Source of the DNA: Prochlorococcus sp. AG-459-D04
GTDB taxonomy: Bacteria; Cyanobacteriota; Cyanobacteriia; PCC-6307; Cyanobiaceae
Length of the DNA: 64,000 nucleotides
Direction of reading: 5' to 3'
NCBI GenBank assembly: GCA_003212035.1
Contig: QCRA01000001.1
Coordinates: 1 to 64,000 of the forward strand
In this document: in pieces, positions 8,457 through 18,291 of the stretch
Layout: each line of letters opens with the position of its first letter
Position numbering within the stretch: the first letter of the stretch is position 1
Made by a program: the position numbers and the translations under genes
Notes under the pieces: generated by a model
Databases searched by the model: none
What the model was told of the DNA's origin: nothing
What the model saw: only the letters and a program-made list of their open reading frames with translations

Positions 8457-8927
8457 AAAAGATTTCCTCAATTATTAAAGTCAAGATAGTCGAATTAAAT
8501 ATCAAAAGAAATAAGCAAAACTTACTAAATAAATCTCAAAAAAAAAACAGCAATTGATTTCTACTCTCGTACATTTTTAAACAGAAATCAATGCGTATAA
8601 TAACGGATTGTTTTTAGAGAAATATTTTCCTAATTTTAAATTGATGAGTTCTAGGAGGTCTTTCAAAATGATCGATAGCCTGCCTGAAATTTCGGAATAA
8701 ACCGAACTAATTTAATTAACTGCTCCAATTATTTTTTATTAATGTCTAAGCTTCCTTCTTTTGCATCGTTTAGGTGCCCTTTAAGAAACAAGCTTAATTC
8801 TAGAGTTTTTGCCCCAGTTAAAAACAATTAGTTAATTTTGGTGAGCATTAGCTTAAAAGTAGTTAGCAACAAGGATCCAAGATTTAGGTGCGTTATTAAC
8901 TTCAGGAAAAAATATAAGTAAGAGATC

Positions 8928-8956
8928 AAAGAGGGCTTAATAAAGCCCTCTTTTTT
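8928..8956 (+). terminator. Rho-independent terminator
   Basis: AAAGAGGGCTT-AATA-AAGCCCTCTTT followed by T-run. Confidence 0.8.
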
Positions 8957-9022
8957 AGTTACAAAAAATAAGATGACATTATACTAGCCTCGTAGATAAT
9001 GATTAAAACAGTAAATTAAAAG

Positions 9023-9307
9023 ATGATTAGATATTATTGCCCCTATTGCAATCCTAAATATCAATTTCAAAAACAATCTTCAAAAGGTACTCTAATTTGT
9101 GGCTTGTGCGGAGAGGATCTTGTAAAAAAACCATTTATTAGGTTAAACCAAATAATTGCTTTAGTTGCTGTGTCGTCTTTACTTCTGCCTCTAATATATA
9201 CCTTTATTTTTTTAATTAAAAATCAAATCAATCCTCCTAATAAAAATTATCAAGCAAATAGTCAATTGATGATAGGCATCAAAGATCAAATATATAAAAT
9301 AAATTAA
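9023..9307 (+). CDS. Small zinc-ribbon membrane protein
   Basis: CPYC...CGLCG knuckles followed by one TM helix. Confidence 0.55.
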   Translation: MIRYYCPYCNPKYQFQKQSSKGTLICGLCGEDLVKKPFIRLNQIIALVAVSSLLLPLIYTFIFLIKNQINPPNKNYQANSQLMIGIKDQIYKIN

Positions 9308-9452
9308 AAATTTAAGTATATCAACTTATTACAAGAATCTTTTGTAATTTAATAGAAACTTGTTTTATCTTAAATGTCACTTTATAGCCTAAATATTTAA
9401 TCTTTAATGAATTATTTAAGGTTACTAGAAATTCAAAATTAAATTAATTAAG

Positions 9453-9477
9453 AATAAAAATGATTATCATTTTTATT
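9453..9477. promoter_or_regulatory. Fur/Zur-type operator 1 upstream of cyanate cluster
   Basis: Perfect 12-1-12 palindrome AATAAAAATGATTATCATTTTTATT. Confidence 0.7.
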
Positions 9478-9500
9478 ATTAGAAAAAACTCAGTTAAATG

Positions 9501-9517
9501 AAAATGATAATCATTTT
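9501..9517. promoter_or_regulatory. Fur/Zur-type operator 2 upstream of cyanate cluster
   Basis: Perfect 8-1-8 palindrome AAAATGATAATCATTTT. Confidence 0.68.
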
Positions 9518-9696
9518 TATAATTTTAAAAAGCCCAGCCTAATTAATATGATTGATTTATTAAACTATTTTTATTTAGTTTGTGGAATATTTTCATTCAA
9601 AAATATTTATACTTATTGTCTATAAAAAGTATTTATTTATACATCTCAAAAATAATTCTAGATAAATAATTTATACATTAAGTTAAAGATTGTTTA

Positions 9697-11382
9697 ATGA
9701 TTGTTCCAGCTAGTAATTTTACTCAAAAATATAATTTTGAATGTAAAACCTCAAATCAGATTTCAGAAAATAACCCATCGAGTAATAAAACTTTTCTTAA
9801 AAATAACTTTTTAAATCCATCAAACGATCATGGTTATTTCTGTGCATGCGTAGAATGTCGACCAATAGGAAATGATCATGAAAATTTTATGGCAGACATG
9901 CCAGATGACCCTGCTGAAATAATTTCAGATTTTTCTAGGATGGGGCTCATCAAAAATGAGGCTTATGAAATTGCTGATGCTATTTCAACTGCAGAAATGA
10001 GAGATCTTTTATTTTATAAAAACGCTTCAAATGGTGATCCATATAAAGAACAATTGCTTAGAGAATTAGCTAAAGAGGCTGGTGGGTTAGATCAAGCCTT
10101 TCAAGCAGCATTTGGACCTCAAGCAGGTAAATTTTTTGCTAAAACAAAAGCTTCTTCTCCAATGGGAAGAAGACAGTTTTTATCCAGCTTGGCTGCAGGT
10201 GCAGCGTTAATTACAGTAGCTTGTTCAAACCAAAATAAACCTGCTAAACAACCAATTGATGACACTCCTATTAATGTTAATAACTTAGAAAAACAAACCC
10301 TGAGAGTTGGTTTCATACCTATAACTTGTGCCTCTCCAATAATAATGGCCGAACCTATGGGTTTCTACAACAAGTTTGGTATGGATGTAAAAGTTGTCAA
10401 AATGCCAAGTTGGGGAGCTGTTAGAGATTCTGCAATTGCTGGTGAATTAGATGCCTACCATATGCTAGCTCCAATGCCAATTTCCATGACACTTGGATTA
10501 GGAACTGCACCATTTAGCGTGAAACTAGCAAGCATTGAAAATATAAATGGACAAGCTATTACTGTTGCTAACCGTCATAAAGGAAAAGTTAATGGTCCTG
10601 CCGATATGAAAGGATTCGTTTTTGGAGTTCCATTCCCATACTCAATGCATAATCTTTTATTGAGATATTATCTAGCCAAAGGTGGGGTTGATCCAGATAA
10701 AGACGTTCAGATTCGTCCTGTTCCACCACCAGATAGTATTGCACAATTAGTTGCTGGTGATATCGACGCATACTTAATGCCTGATCCATTTAATCAAAGG
10801 GCAGTTTACGAAGATGCAGGTTTTATACATCTTCTTACTAAAGAATTATGGCCTGGCCATCCATGTTGTGCGTTTGCAGCTGGGGAACCTTGGATTAAAG
10901 AACATCCTGAAACTTTCAGAGCTCTTAATAAATCTATTATTGATGCTGCTGCTTATGTCTCAACTCCTTCTAACAGAAAAGAAGTCGCTAAAGCTATTTC
11001 TGGAAGAGGATTTCTAAACCAACCTACAGAAGTTGTTGAAGCTGTTCTTACAGGCAAATTTGAAGATGGATTAGGTAAAACACAAAATGTTCCAGACAGA
11101 ATTGACTTTAAACCCTACCCTTGGCAAAGCTTCTCACATTGGATTCAATCTCAATTAATTCGTTGGGATTTAGGAGGTGCAGTTGCTGCTATTCAAGCAG
11201 GCGATTTTAACCCTAATAGCGCTTCAATATTTTTAACAGATGAAGCTCAAGCCCTCGAAAGGGAAATGGGAGGCAATCCACCAACAGCAAGGTTTAGAAA
11301 AGAAATCTTAGCTTATGATGAATTTGACCCTAGCAATCCAATTAAATACATTAAAGATCAAATTAAAAGGGATGGTTTTTAA
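9697..11382 (+). CDS. cynA: Cyanate/nitrate-type ABC transporter substrate-binding protein, with ~155 aa N-terminal extension before a Tat-like lipoprotein signal
   Basis: NrtA/CmpA-like binding protein; GRRQFLSSLAAGAALITVACS at residue ~156; next to permease, ATPase and cyanase. Confidence 0.8.
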   Translation: MIVPASNFTQKYNFECKTSNQISENNPSSNKTFLKNNFLNPSNDHGYFCACVECRPIGNDHENFMADMPDDPAEIISDFSRMGLIKNEAYEIADAISTAEMRDLLFYKNASNGDPYKEQLLRELAKEAGGLDQAFQAAFGPQAGKFFAKTKASSPMGRRQFLSSLAAGAALITVACSNQNKPAKQPIDDTPINVNNLEKQTLRVGFIPITCASPIIMAEPMGFYNKFGMDVKVVKMPSWGAVRDSAIAGELDAYHMLAPMPISMTLGLGTAPFSVKLASIENINGQAITVANRHKGKVNGPADMKGFVFGVPFPYSMHNLLLRYYLAKGGVDPDKDVQIRPVPPPDSIAQLVAGDIDAYLMPDPFNQRAVYEDAGFIHLLTKELWPGHPCCAFAAGEPWIKEHPETFRALNKSIIDAAAYVSTPSNRKEVAKAISGRGFLNQPTEVVEAVLTGKFEDGLGKTQNVPDRIDFKPYPWQSFSHWIQSQLIRWDLGGAVAAIQAGDFNPNSASIFLTDEAQALEREMGGNPPTARFRKEILAYDEFDPSNPIKYIKDQIKRDGF

Positions 11383-11448
11383 TTTATAAGAAATTATATC
11401 TTTTGGTATTTATTAATACTCCAATTTTGATTTTCTAGTTAAATAATC

Positions 11449-12237
11449 TTGAAGATGAACAAAGCTATTTCTACAAGGCTTACCTTTGCAGTAGCAATTT
11501 TGAGCCTCTTAATATTTATCATTCTTTGGCAAGTAATTGCTCAACAAGGTTTATTAGTCAAGAATTTCCCAGGGTCATTTAAAACAATAGGATCATTAAT
11601 TTGGTGGGTATCAGATCCATTTTTTGATAATGGTCCAAATGATTTGGGAATTGGAACTAACTTACTTATAAGTTTAAGAAGAGTATTAATCGGATATAGC
11701 TTGGCTGTTTTAGTCGCTATTCCTTTGGGGGTTCTAATGGGGATGTCGAAGTTAGCTCAGTCTTCTTTAAATCCATATGTGCAACTTTTAAAACCTGTTT
11801 CCCCTTTAGCTTGGCTACCTGTAGGACTTTTTGTTTTTAGAAACTCAGAGATCACAGGCATTTTTGTGATTTTCATCACAAGTATTTGGCCAACATTAAT
11901 TAATACTGCATTTGGTGTGGCTAGTATTAATCCTGATTATTTGAGAGTTTCTAAATCTTTAGGAGCAAGTAAATCAATAACTATTAGGAGGGTTATTTTG
12001 CCCGCAATTATGCCAAATATTCTTGCAGGTATGAGAATATCAATGGGAACAGCTTGGCTTGTTATTGTTGCTGCAGAAATGCTATTGGGTACAGGAATTG
12101 GTTATTTTATTTGGAATGAATGGAATAATTTATCTCTTGAAAATATATTTGTTGCAATAATAATTATTGGTTTTACAGGATTTATTTTGGATCAATTTTT
12201 TGGATTTCTTCAAGATAAATTCGACTACAGTATCTAA
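11449..12237 (+). CDS. cynB: Cyanate/nitrate-type ABC transporter permease
   Basis: BPD_transp_1 type; SLGASKSITIRRVILPAIMPNILAGMR EAA-like loop. Confidence 0.82.
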   Translation: MKMNKAISTRLTFAVAILSLLIFIILWQVIAQQGLLVKNFPGSFKTIGSLIWWVSDPFFDNGPNDLGIGTNLLISLRRVLIGYSLAVLVAIPLGVLMGMSKLAQSSLNPYVQLLKPVSPLAWLPVGLFVFRNSEITGIFVIFITSIWPTLINTAFGVASINPDYLRVSKSLGASKSITIRRVILPAIMPNILAGMRISMGTAWLVIVAAEMLLGTGIGYFIWNEWNNLSLENIFVAIIIIGFTGFILDQFFGFLQDKFDYSI

Positions 12238-13117
12238 ACCTATTGATTACATGAATAAAAAATCATCAAAAATATCTACTTCAAATAAAAATTATTCTCA
12301 CCTTGAATTAGTGAATTTAGGAAAGATTTTTTTTAAAGAAAAGAAGTTTATTGATTTTCGCTCCAAAGGAAATAGAAGTGGGTTTGAAGCTATTAAAGAT
12401 ATTAACCTAAAGATAGAGAAGAACACATTTGTATCAATAATAGGTCCTTCTGGTTGTGGAAAATCAACATTGCTAAATTTAATAGCAGGCTTACAAGCGC
12501 CAACATCTGGGAAAATTATTATTGACGGACAAGCCATAAAAGGTCCAGGTCCCGATAGAGGTGTTATTTTTCAAAATTACGCTTTGATGCCATGGTTAAC
12601 AACTATTCAAAATATTGAATTTGCCTTAAATACTGTTTTCCCAGCAAAAACAAAAGCTGATGTTAAAGATAGAGCTAGAAAATATTTACGAATGGTTGGT
12701 TTAGAAAAAGCTTCAAACAAATTTCCAAAAGAATTATCTGGAGGAATGAAGCAAAGAGTTGCAATTGCCAGAGCCTTATCTATTAATCCAAATATGTTGT
12801 TAATGGATGAACCCTTTGGGGCTCTGGATGCATTAACCAGATCCTATTTACAAGATGAATTATTATCCATTTGGAGAAAAAATAAAGTAACTGTTGTTTT
12901 AATTACTCATAGCATTGAAGAAGCATTGCTTTTGTCTGACAAGATTGTTTTGATGTCAAGCGGTCCTTCTGCCATAATTTCTGAGGAAATTTCAGTTGAT
13001 TTAGAAAGACCAAGAGATAGAGAAAAAATTGAACAAGATCCTACATATTTAAAAATTAAAATGCGTTTGGAAAAACATCTTTTAAGAGAAACAAGAGCTG
13101 TAGAAGAGGTTACTTAG
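12167..13117 (+). CDS. cynD: Cyanate/nitrate-type ABC transporter ATPase (likely start 12251)
   Basis: GPSGCGKST, LSGGMKQR, LLMDEPFGALD. Confidence 0.85.
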   Translation: MVLQDLFWINFLDFFKINSTTVSKPIDYMNKKSSKISTSNKNYSHLELVNLGKIFFKEKKFIDFRSKGNRSGFEAIKDINLKIEKNTFVSIIGPSGCGKSTLLNLIAGLQAPTSGKIIIDGQAIKGPGPDRGVIFQNYALMPWLTTIQNIEFALNTVFPAKTKADVKDRARKYLRMVGLEKASNKFPKELSGGMKQRVAIARALSINPNMLLMDEPFGALDALTRSYLQDELLSIWRKNKVTVVLITHSIEEALLLSDKIVLMSSGPSAIISEEISVDLERPRDREKIEQDPTYLKIKMRLEKHLLRETRAVEEVT

Positions 13118-13150
13118 ACTTCTTCTGCAATAAAAAAACAACAATTAATT

Positions 13151-13594
13151 ATGACTTTACCCTCATTTACACAAATACTATTAACAGCAAAAAAAGAAAA
13201 AAAATTATCCTTTGAGGATTTAGGTAAATTGATTAATAGAGATGAAGTATGGGTTGCAAGCTTATTTTATGGGCAAGCCACAGCTTCTGTAGAAGAAGCT
13301 AATATTTTAATTAAAGCTCTTGATTTACAATCAGAATTAGAAGATCAATTAACAACACCACCATTAAAAGGCTGCCTAGATCCTGTTATTCCTACAGATC
13401 CACTAATTTACAGATTCTATGAAATAATGCAAGTATATGGGCTTCCAATGAAGGATGTGATACAAGAAAAATTTGGTGATGGAATTATGAGTGCAATTGA
13501 CTTTTCAATTGAAGTTGATAAAGTAGAAGACCCAAAAGGGGATCGGGTATTAGTAAAAATGTGTGGTAAATTCTTGCCCTATAAAAAGTGGTAG
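13151..13594 (+). CDS. cynS: Cyanate hydratase (cyanase)
   Basis: [64 protein letters not shown]. Confidence 0.95.
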   Translation: MTLPSFTQILLTAKKEKKLSFEDLGKLINRDEVWVASLFYGQATASVEEANILIKALDLQSELEDQLTTPPLKGCLDPVIPTDPLIYRFYEIMQVYGLPMKDVIQEKFGDGIMSAIDFSIEVDKVEDPKGDRVLVKMCGKFLPYKKW

Positions 13595-13630
13595 CTCTTT
13601 TTTTCGTTCTTTAAAAATATAAAAAAATAA

Positions 13631-13822
13631 TTATTCGTCATTTTCATTAAGTTTGAGAGTTTTATTTAATTCACTCTCAAATTCTTTAGAAGCAGATTGT
13701 AAACCTTTTATGGTCTTACCGAAAGTTTTCCCAAGCTGAGGTAAACGTTTTGGTCCAAAAATTAACAATGCAAGTAAAACAATTACAGCTACTTCTGGGA
13801 TCCCAATTCCGAAAATGTTCAT
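13631..13822 (-). CDS. tatA: Twin-arginine translocase TatA/E family protein
   Basis: GIPEVAVIVLLALLIFGPKRLPQLGKTFGKTIKG. Confidence 0.9.
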   Translation of the reverse strand: MNIFGIGIPEVAVIVLLALLIFGPKRLPQLGKTFGKTIKGLQSASKEFESELNKTLKLNENDE

Positions 13823-13914
13823 TAAAGTTAGAATATTTTTTAATTATAAAAAGTTTTTCTTCTGCTAAAAGTAACTAAAGTCACACATTCATTTTATTAA
13901 TCTATCTACTAAAA

Positions 13915-14238
13915 ATGGAAAGAAGTTGGGATCCTTATTATAGATATTTCAAAGAATTTGAATTTAATCTTTTTGAGATTTTTATATTTTTAGAATTTCA
14001 ACAAGAAATTATTGATTTAGGATATATCGGACAAAACAAAATCAACCAAAATGTTCTAAATCCTGGCCAGTTTTGTGTTGTCGATGGAGTAATTAAGATA
14101 GTTCATGATTTACCAAAATTCTTGCATGATGAAAAATTTATAAATAATTTAGATATAGAAAAATGGAAAATAGATTCTTATAACCTGCTTTCTTTAGATT
14201 TAAAATGGGTAAAAAAATCATCAATAATTATAATTTAA
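13915..14238 (+). CDS. Hypothetical protein
   Basis: 107 aa ORF, no family recognised. Confidence 0.5.
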   Translation: MERSWDPYYRYFKEFEFNLFEIFIFLEFQQEIIDLGYIGQNKINQNVLNPGQFCVVDGVIKIVHDLPKFLHDEKFINNLDIEKWKIDSYNLLSLDLKWVKKSSIIII

Positions 14239-14441
14239 TTATTTAGAAATATCTAGTTTAAATTTACTATTAAAATATAACTTATATCTTATAAAAATTA
14301 CTTATGAACTATTATTTATTTTTAATAATAATAACCATTTTCAAAATTTAGTTATTAGGTCTCACTAATAAAGGCTAACTAAGCTTGTCACAGTTATATT
14401 TTGAGGTATATTATTTACTACTAATAATAAAACTAATCATT

Positions 14442-14579
14442 ATGATTACTGTTAAACAAAATATATTACTTATAGACACTTCTATCTCTAATAAAAAAGT
14501 ACCCTGCCCTAGTTGTGGTTGTTTCTGTCCTTGTGAATGTAAAGATTGTAAAGAATGTTCACCTTGTAAAGATCATTAA
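14442..14579 (+). CDS. Cys-rich metallothionein-like small protein (45 aa)
   Basis: MITVKQNILLIDTSISNKKVPCPSCGCFCPCECKDCKECSPCKDH; nine Cys in ~24 residues. Confidence 0.6.
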   Translation: MITVKQNILLIDTSISNKKVPCPSCGCFCPCECKDCKECSPCKDH

Positions 14580-14694
14580 TCTCCTGAATAAATAAGATAA
14601 ATATAAGGTTTAAATTACGGTAATTTTCCCGAAAGAAGAACAATCAGCGGATATTAAATATTTTTTATATATTTCAATTTTTTATGCTTTAACT

Positions 14695-15177
14695 TTAAAG
14701 ACCAAGTTCGGTGAGGCCAGGAAAATCTTCTGGACGTGGACCTTCTCCCCATGTAAAAAGACGATCTTTTTTATCTATAGAAATGTCGTTTATACTTGCC
14801 TCTCTTCTTCGCATTAAACCAGTTTCAGAAAATTCCCAATTTTCGTTACCATGAGCACGAAAATAATTATATTCTGGGTCATGCCATTCATATTGGAATC
14901 GAACAGAAATTCGATTTGAATCATATGCCCACAATTCTTTAATAAGTTTATAACCAATTTCTTTATTCCATTTTCGTTTCAAAAATCTTACAATTTCTTC
15001 TCTACCTCTAATAAATTCGCTTCTATTTCTCCAAAAACTGTCTTCTGTATAGGCAAGTGATACAGTAACTGGATTTTTTGTATTCCAGGCATTTTCTGCC
15101 AATCTCACTTTTTTAATTGCCGTTTCAGCGTCAAAGGGAGGTAGAGGAGGTTTTGTCGACATTTGATATTTAAACAA
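14695..15177 (-). CDS. DUF1348 / SnoaL-like (NTF2-fold) protein
   Basis: [28 protein letters not shown]...; RREASINDI. Confidence 0.8.
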   Translation of the reverse strand: MFKYQMSTKPPLPPFDAETAIKKVRLAENAWNTKNPVTVSLAYTEDSFWRNRSEFIRGREEIVRFLKRKWNKEIGYKLIKELWAYDSNRISVRFQYEWHDPEYNYFRAHGNENWEFSETGLMRRREASINDISIDKKDRLFTWGEGPRPEDFPGLTELGL

Positions 15178-15264
15178 TTTAGTTTTTCTAATAATAAAAA
15201 AAATACTTACTTTATGATGATTATCAAAGAACCTATTTCAAATAAACTTGAAAATTTTAGTTGC

Positions 15265-15498
15265 TTATCCTCTGCATAGTGATTTATTTAAACAAGAATT
15301 TTTACTTTCAATATTTATTTGATCATCAAGATTTTGTAAATTGTTTTTATTATTTACTACTTTAAATTTTTTGCCACAATGTTCTTTACAACCACCGTTA
15401 AATAAATTATGTGAATATAAATTGGAAATATTCATAAGTAGTAAAAGAAAAATTATTTTATAAATTTTATAAAAATAAGACTTCATTTGTAATATCAT
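15265..15498 (-). CDS. Small hypothetical protein with four Cys
   Basis: 77 aa ORF with signal-like N-terminus. Confidence 0.45.
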   Translation of the reverse strand: MILQMKSYFYKIYKIIFLLLLMNISNLYSHNLFNGGCKEHCGKKFKVVNNKNNLQNLDDQINIESKNSCLNKSLCRG

Positions 15499-15529
15499 TT
15501 CCTCTGAATTAGTAAATAAATAATATCAG

Positions 15530-15766
15530 TTAATTCCAAGGAGTGTTTATAAGTCCCCAGATATCGAAGAAGAAAAATAAAACTGCAATAACAACAAGAT
15601 CCCATGCTCTTTCCCTAAAAGCCCAAGGCGCAATAAAAACTTCCCCAAGCCCGTGAAGTGCTGCCCCTACAGGTAGATGATCAAGAACCAACAAACTGTG
15701 AGAGAGGATAAAAAGAAAGCTTGCGAAATATCTAAAAAAAACAAATTGCCAATTACTAGAACTCAT
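15530..15766 (-). CDS. Small conserved hypothetical membrane protein
   Basis: 78 aa, two hydrophobic segments. Confidence 0.6.
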   Translation of the reverse strand: MSSSNWQFVFFRYFASFLFILSHSLLVLDHLPVGAALHGLGEVFIAPWAFRERAWDLVVIAVLFFFFDIWGLINTPWN

Positions 15767-15894
15767 ACCTTTTAGATTTTTAAGAAATATACTTCAATGA
15801 TCAAAATAATGGTATAAATCGAGTTAAGAGATATTATTTTTGGTAGCCATAAATACGAATAAAGATATAAAGCTAAAGTAAAAATTATTAAAAG

Positions 15895-17337
15895 ATGAAA
15901 TATATGTTTTCAAGTTATCAGCCTAAAAATAGTTTTGATGAATACTTTAAGGATAATGTTAACTCTGCAAGAGAAATATTGATTCCACTTCTTTCGTCTT
16001 TAGATAATATGGGCCTTGAAGAATTAAACAGGAATCATTCTGCCGCAAAAAAATTATTACTAAGACATGGTGCAACTTTTAGATTAAACGATACTGGTTT
16101 AAAAGGTACTGAGAGAATATTACCTTTTGATCCACTTCCTAGAATAATAAGTAAAGATGATTGGGAAACTTTAGAAAAAGGACTAAAACAAAGGCTTGAG
16201 GCAATTGATTTATTCCTAGATGATATTTATAATTCTCAAAAAATAATTAATGATGGAATCATTCCGAGAGAGTTAATAGAGAGTTCAGAAGGTTGGAGAC
16301 CTCAGATGATAGGTTTCAAACCTCCACTAAATAAATGGTGTCAAATTTCAGGACTTGATTTAATAAGAGACAGAAATGGTGATTGGCATGTTTTAGAAGA
16401 TAATTTAAGGTGCCCTTCTGGGGTTGCTTATTTTTTAGAAAATAGATTAGTTATGAAAAATATTTTTCCTAATCTTTTCTCCGGAAGAATAGTAAAACCA
16501 ATTGATGAATATCCATCATATCTTTTAAAAACTCTTCAAGAACTTGCTTTTTGGACAGATACTCCCAAGATAGTTCTACTAACTCCAGGAATTTTTAATA
16601 GTGCTTATTTTGAACATAGTTATTTAGCACAAGAAATGGGCATCCAACTTGTTCAGGGTCATGACTTAGTTTGTAATGATGATTATGTATATTTAAAAAC
16701 TACTTCTGGATTAAAAAGAGTAGATGTCATTTACAGGCGAATTGATGATGATTTCTTAGATCCTCTTAAATTCAGAAAAGATTCCTGCCTTGGTGTTAGC
16801 GGATTACTGGATGTTTTTAAGGCAGGTCATGTTGCTTTAGCAAATGCTCCTGGGACTGGAATAGCAGATGACAAAATGATTTATTCTTTAGTTCCAAAAA
16901 TGATTAAATATTATCTTGATGAAGAAATTATTATTAAAAATGTAGAAACTTATATTTGTCATTACCAAAAGGATCGAGAATATGTTTTAGAAAATTTAGC
17001 AAAACTTGTTGTTAAGTCCGTCTCAGAGGCTGGGGGTTATGGAATGTTAATTGGCCCTCACTCAACAACAACTGAAATAGAAGAATTCGCTAAAAAAATT
17101 AAAAAAAATCCTAGAAATTTCATAGCACAACCAACATTAGAATTATCAACTGTGCCATCGTTATGTGATGGAGAGCTATATCCATGTCATGTTGATTTAA
17201 GACCATACATCTTGAGAGGGAAAGATACATGGGTTAGCCCAGGCGGGCTTACAAGGGTAGCATTAAAAAAAGGGTCATTAGTCGTCAATTCTTCTCAAGG
17301 TGGAGGATGCAAAGATACATGGGTTGTAGGTAATTAA
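15895..17337 (+). CDS. Circularly permuted ATP-grasp family protein
   Basis: DWHVLEDNLRCPSGVAYFLENR, SVSEAGGYGMLIGP, FIAQPTLELSTVP, VDLRPYIL. Confidence 0.88.
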   Translation: MKYMFSSYQPKNSFDEYFKDNVNSAREILIPLLSSLDNMGLEELNRNHSAAKKLLLRHGATFRLNDTGLKGTERILPFDPLPRIISKDDWETLEKGLKQRLEAIDLFLDDIYNSQKIINDGIIPRELIESSEGWRPQMIGFKPPLNKWCQISGLDLIRDRNGDWHVLEDNLRCPSGVAYFLENRLVMKNIFPNLFSGRIVKPIDEYPSYLLKTLQELAFWTDTPKIVLLTPGIFNSAYFEHSYLAQEMGIQLVQGHDLVCNDDYVYLKTTSGLKRVDVIYRRIDDDFLDPLKFRKDSCLGVSGLLDVFKAGHVALANAPGTGIADDKMIYSLVPKMIKYYLDEEIIIKNVETYICHYQKDREYVLENLAKLVVKSVSEAGGYGMLIGPHSTTTEIEEFAKKIKKNPRNFIAQPTLELSTVPSLCDGELYPCHVDLRPYILRGKDTWVSPGGLTRVALKKGSLVVNSSQGGGCKDTWVVGN

Positions 17338-17338
17338 T

Positions 17339-18280
17339 ATGCTTTTAAGTCGCGTAGCAGAATCACTTTATTGGATCAATCGTTATTTAGAACGTGCTGA
17401 AAACATATCTCGTTTCGTGGAAGTAAGTGAAGCAATGTCATTAGATTGTCCACCAGGAAGTGCAGAACCTTGGCTCCCGTTAATTGAGGCTTCAAGTGAT
17501 AGAGAATTTTTTGATAAAAGATTCCCAGAAAAACAACCTGATGACGTTATTAATTTTTTAATAAGAGATCGTTTAAATCCAAACAGTATTATTTCTTGCA
17601 TTCAAATGGCAAGAGAAAATGCAAGACAAATCAGAGATGTAATGACCACGGAGATGTGGGAACAGATTAATATCTTATATTGGAATATGCAAGAAGGAGA
17701 GGCAATTTGGAATAAACCAAGACAAGAACAATTAAGTGAAATAAGGAGGGAATGTCAGCTATTTTATGGAATTACAGATGCGACTCTTAGCAAAGACCTT
17801 GCTTGGAGATTTAGCATTCTTGGAAGATTAATTGAGAGAGCGGACAAAACATCAAGAATTTTAGATGTCAAATATTATTTACTTCTACCCAGTTTAGATG
17901 AACTTGGAGGAGTTCTTGATGAGCTGCAATGGATTGCTCTTTTACGTTCAGCTGGAGCCTATCAAATGTTTAGGAAAGCAGTACAAAATTCTATAAAGCC
18001 TAATTCAGTTGCTAGATTTCTTTTACTTGATCCAATTTTCCCGAGATCAGTAAGATACTGTCTTGATGGAATAAGTAATACACTTAAAAGTATAGATACC
18101 TCTCCATCTACTGAAAATCCTTCAGAATTAGAATGCATGAGAGGTTTGCTTAAAGCAAAGTGGAGTTATATCAGAATTGAAGATATAATCAATCATGGTT
18201 TACATGAAGCAATCGATTCATTGCAAATGGATTTAAATAAATTAAATGATCTCATTCAAGAAAAATATTTTAATAATTAA
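17339..18280 (+). CDS. Alpha-E domain protein
   Basis: MLLSRVAESLYWINRYLERAENISRFVEV hallmark; downstream of ATP-grasp gene. Confidence 0.88.
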   Translation: MLLSRVAESLYWINRYLERAENISRFVEVSEAMSLDCPPGSAEPWLPLIEASSDREFFDKRFPEKQPDDVINFLIRDRLNPNSIISCIQMARENARQIRDVMTTEMWEQINILYWNMQEGEAIWNKPRQEQLSEIRRECQLFYGITDATLSKDLAWRFSILGRLIERADKTSRILDVKYYLLLPSLDELGGVLDELQWIALLRSAGAYQMFRKAVQNSIKPNSVARFLLLDPIFPRSVRYCLDGISNTLKSIDTSPSTENPSELECMRGLLKAKWSYIRIEDIINHGLHEAIDSLQMDLNKLNDLIQEKYFNN

Positions 18281-18291
18281 AAAGCTTTTTA

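Noticed and set aside
15218-15226. TGATTATCA core resembling the Fur/Zur operator
   Set aside because: Only the 9-bp core matches; flanks lack the extended AAA/TTT symmetry, so expected by chance in AT-rich sequence.
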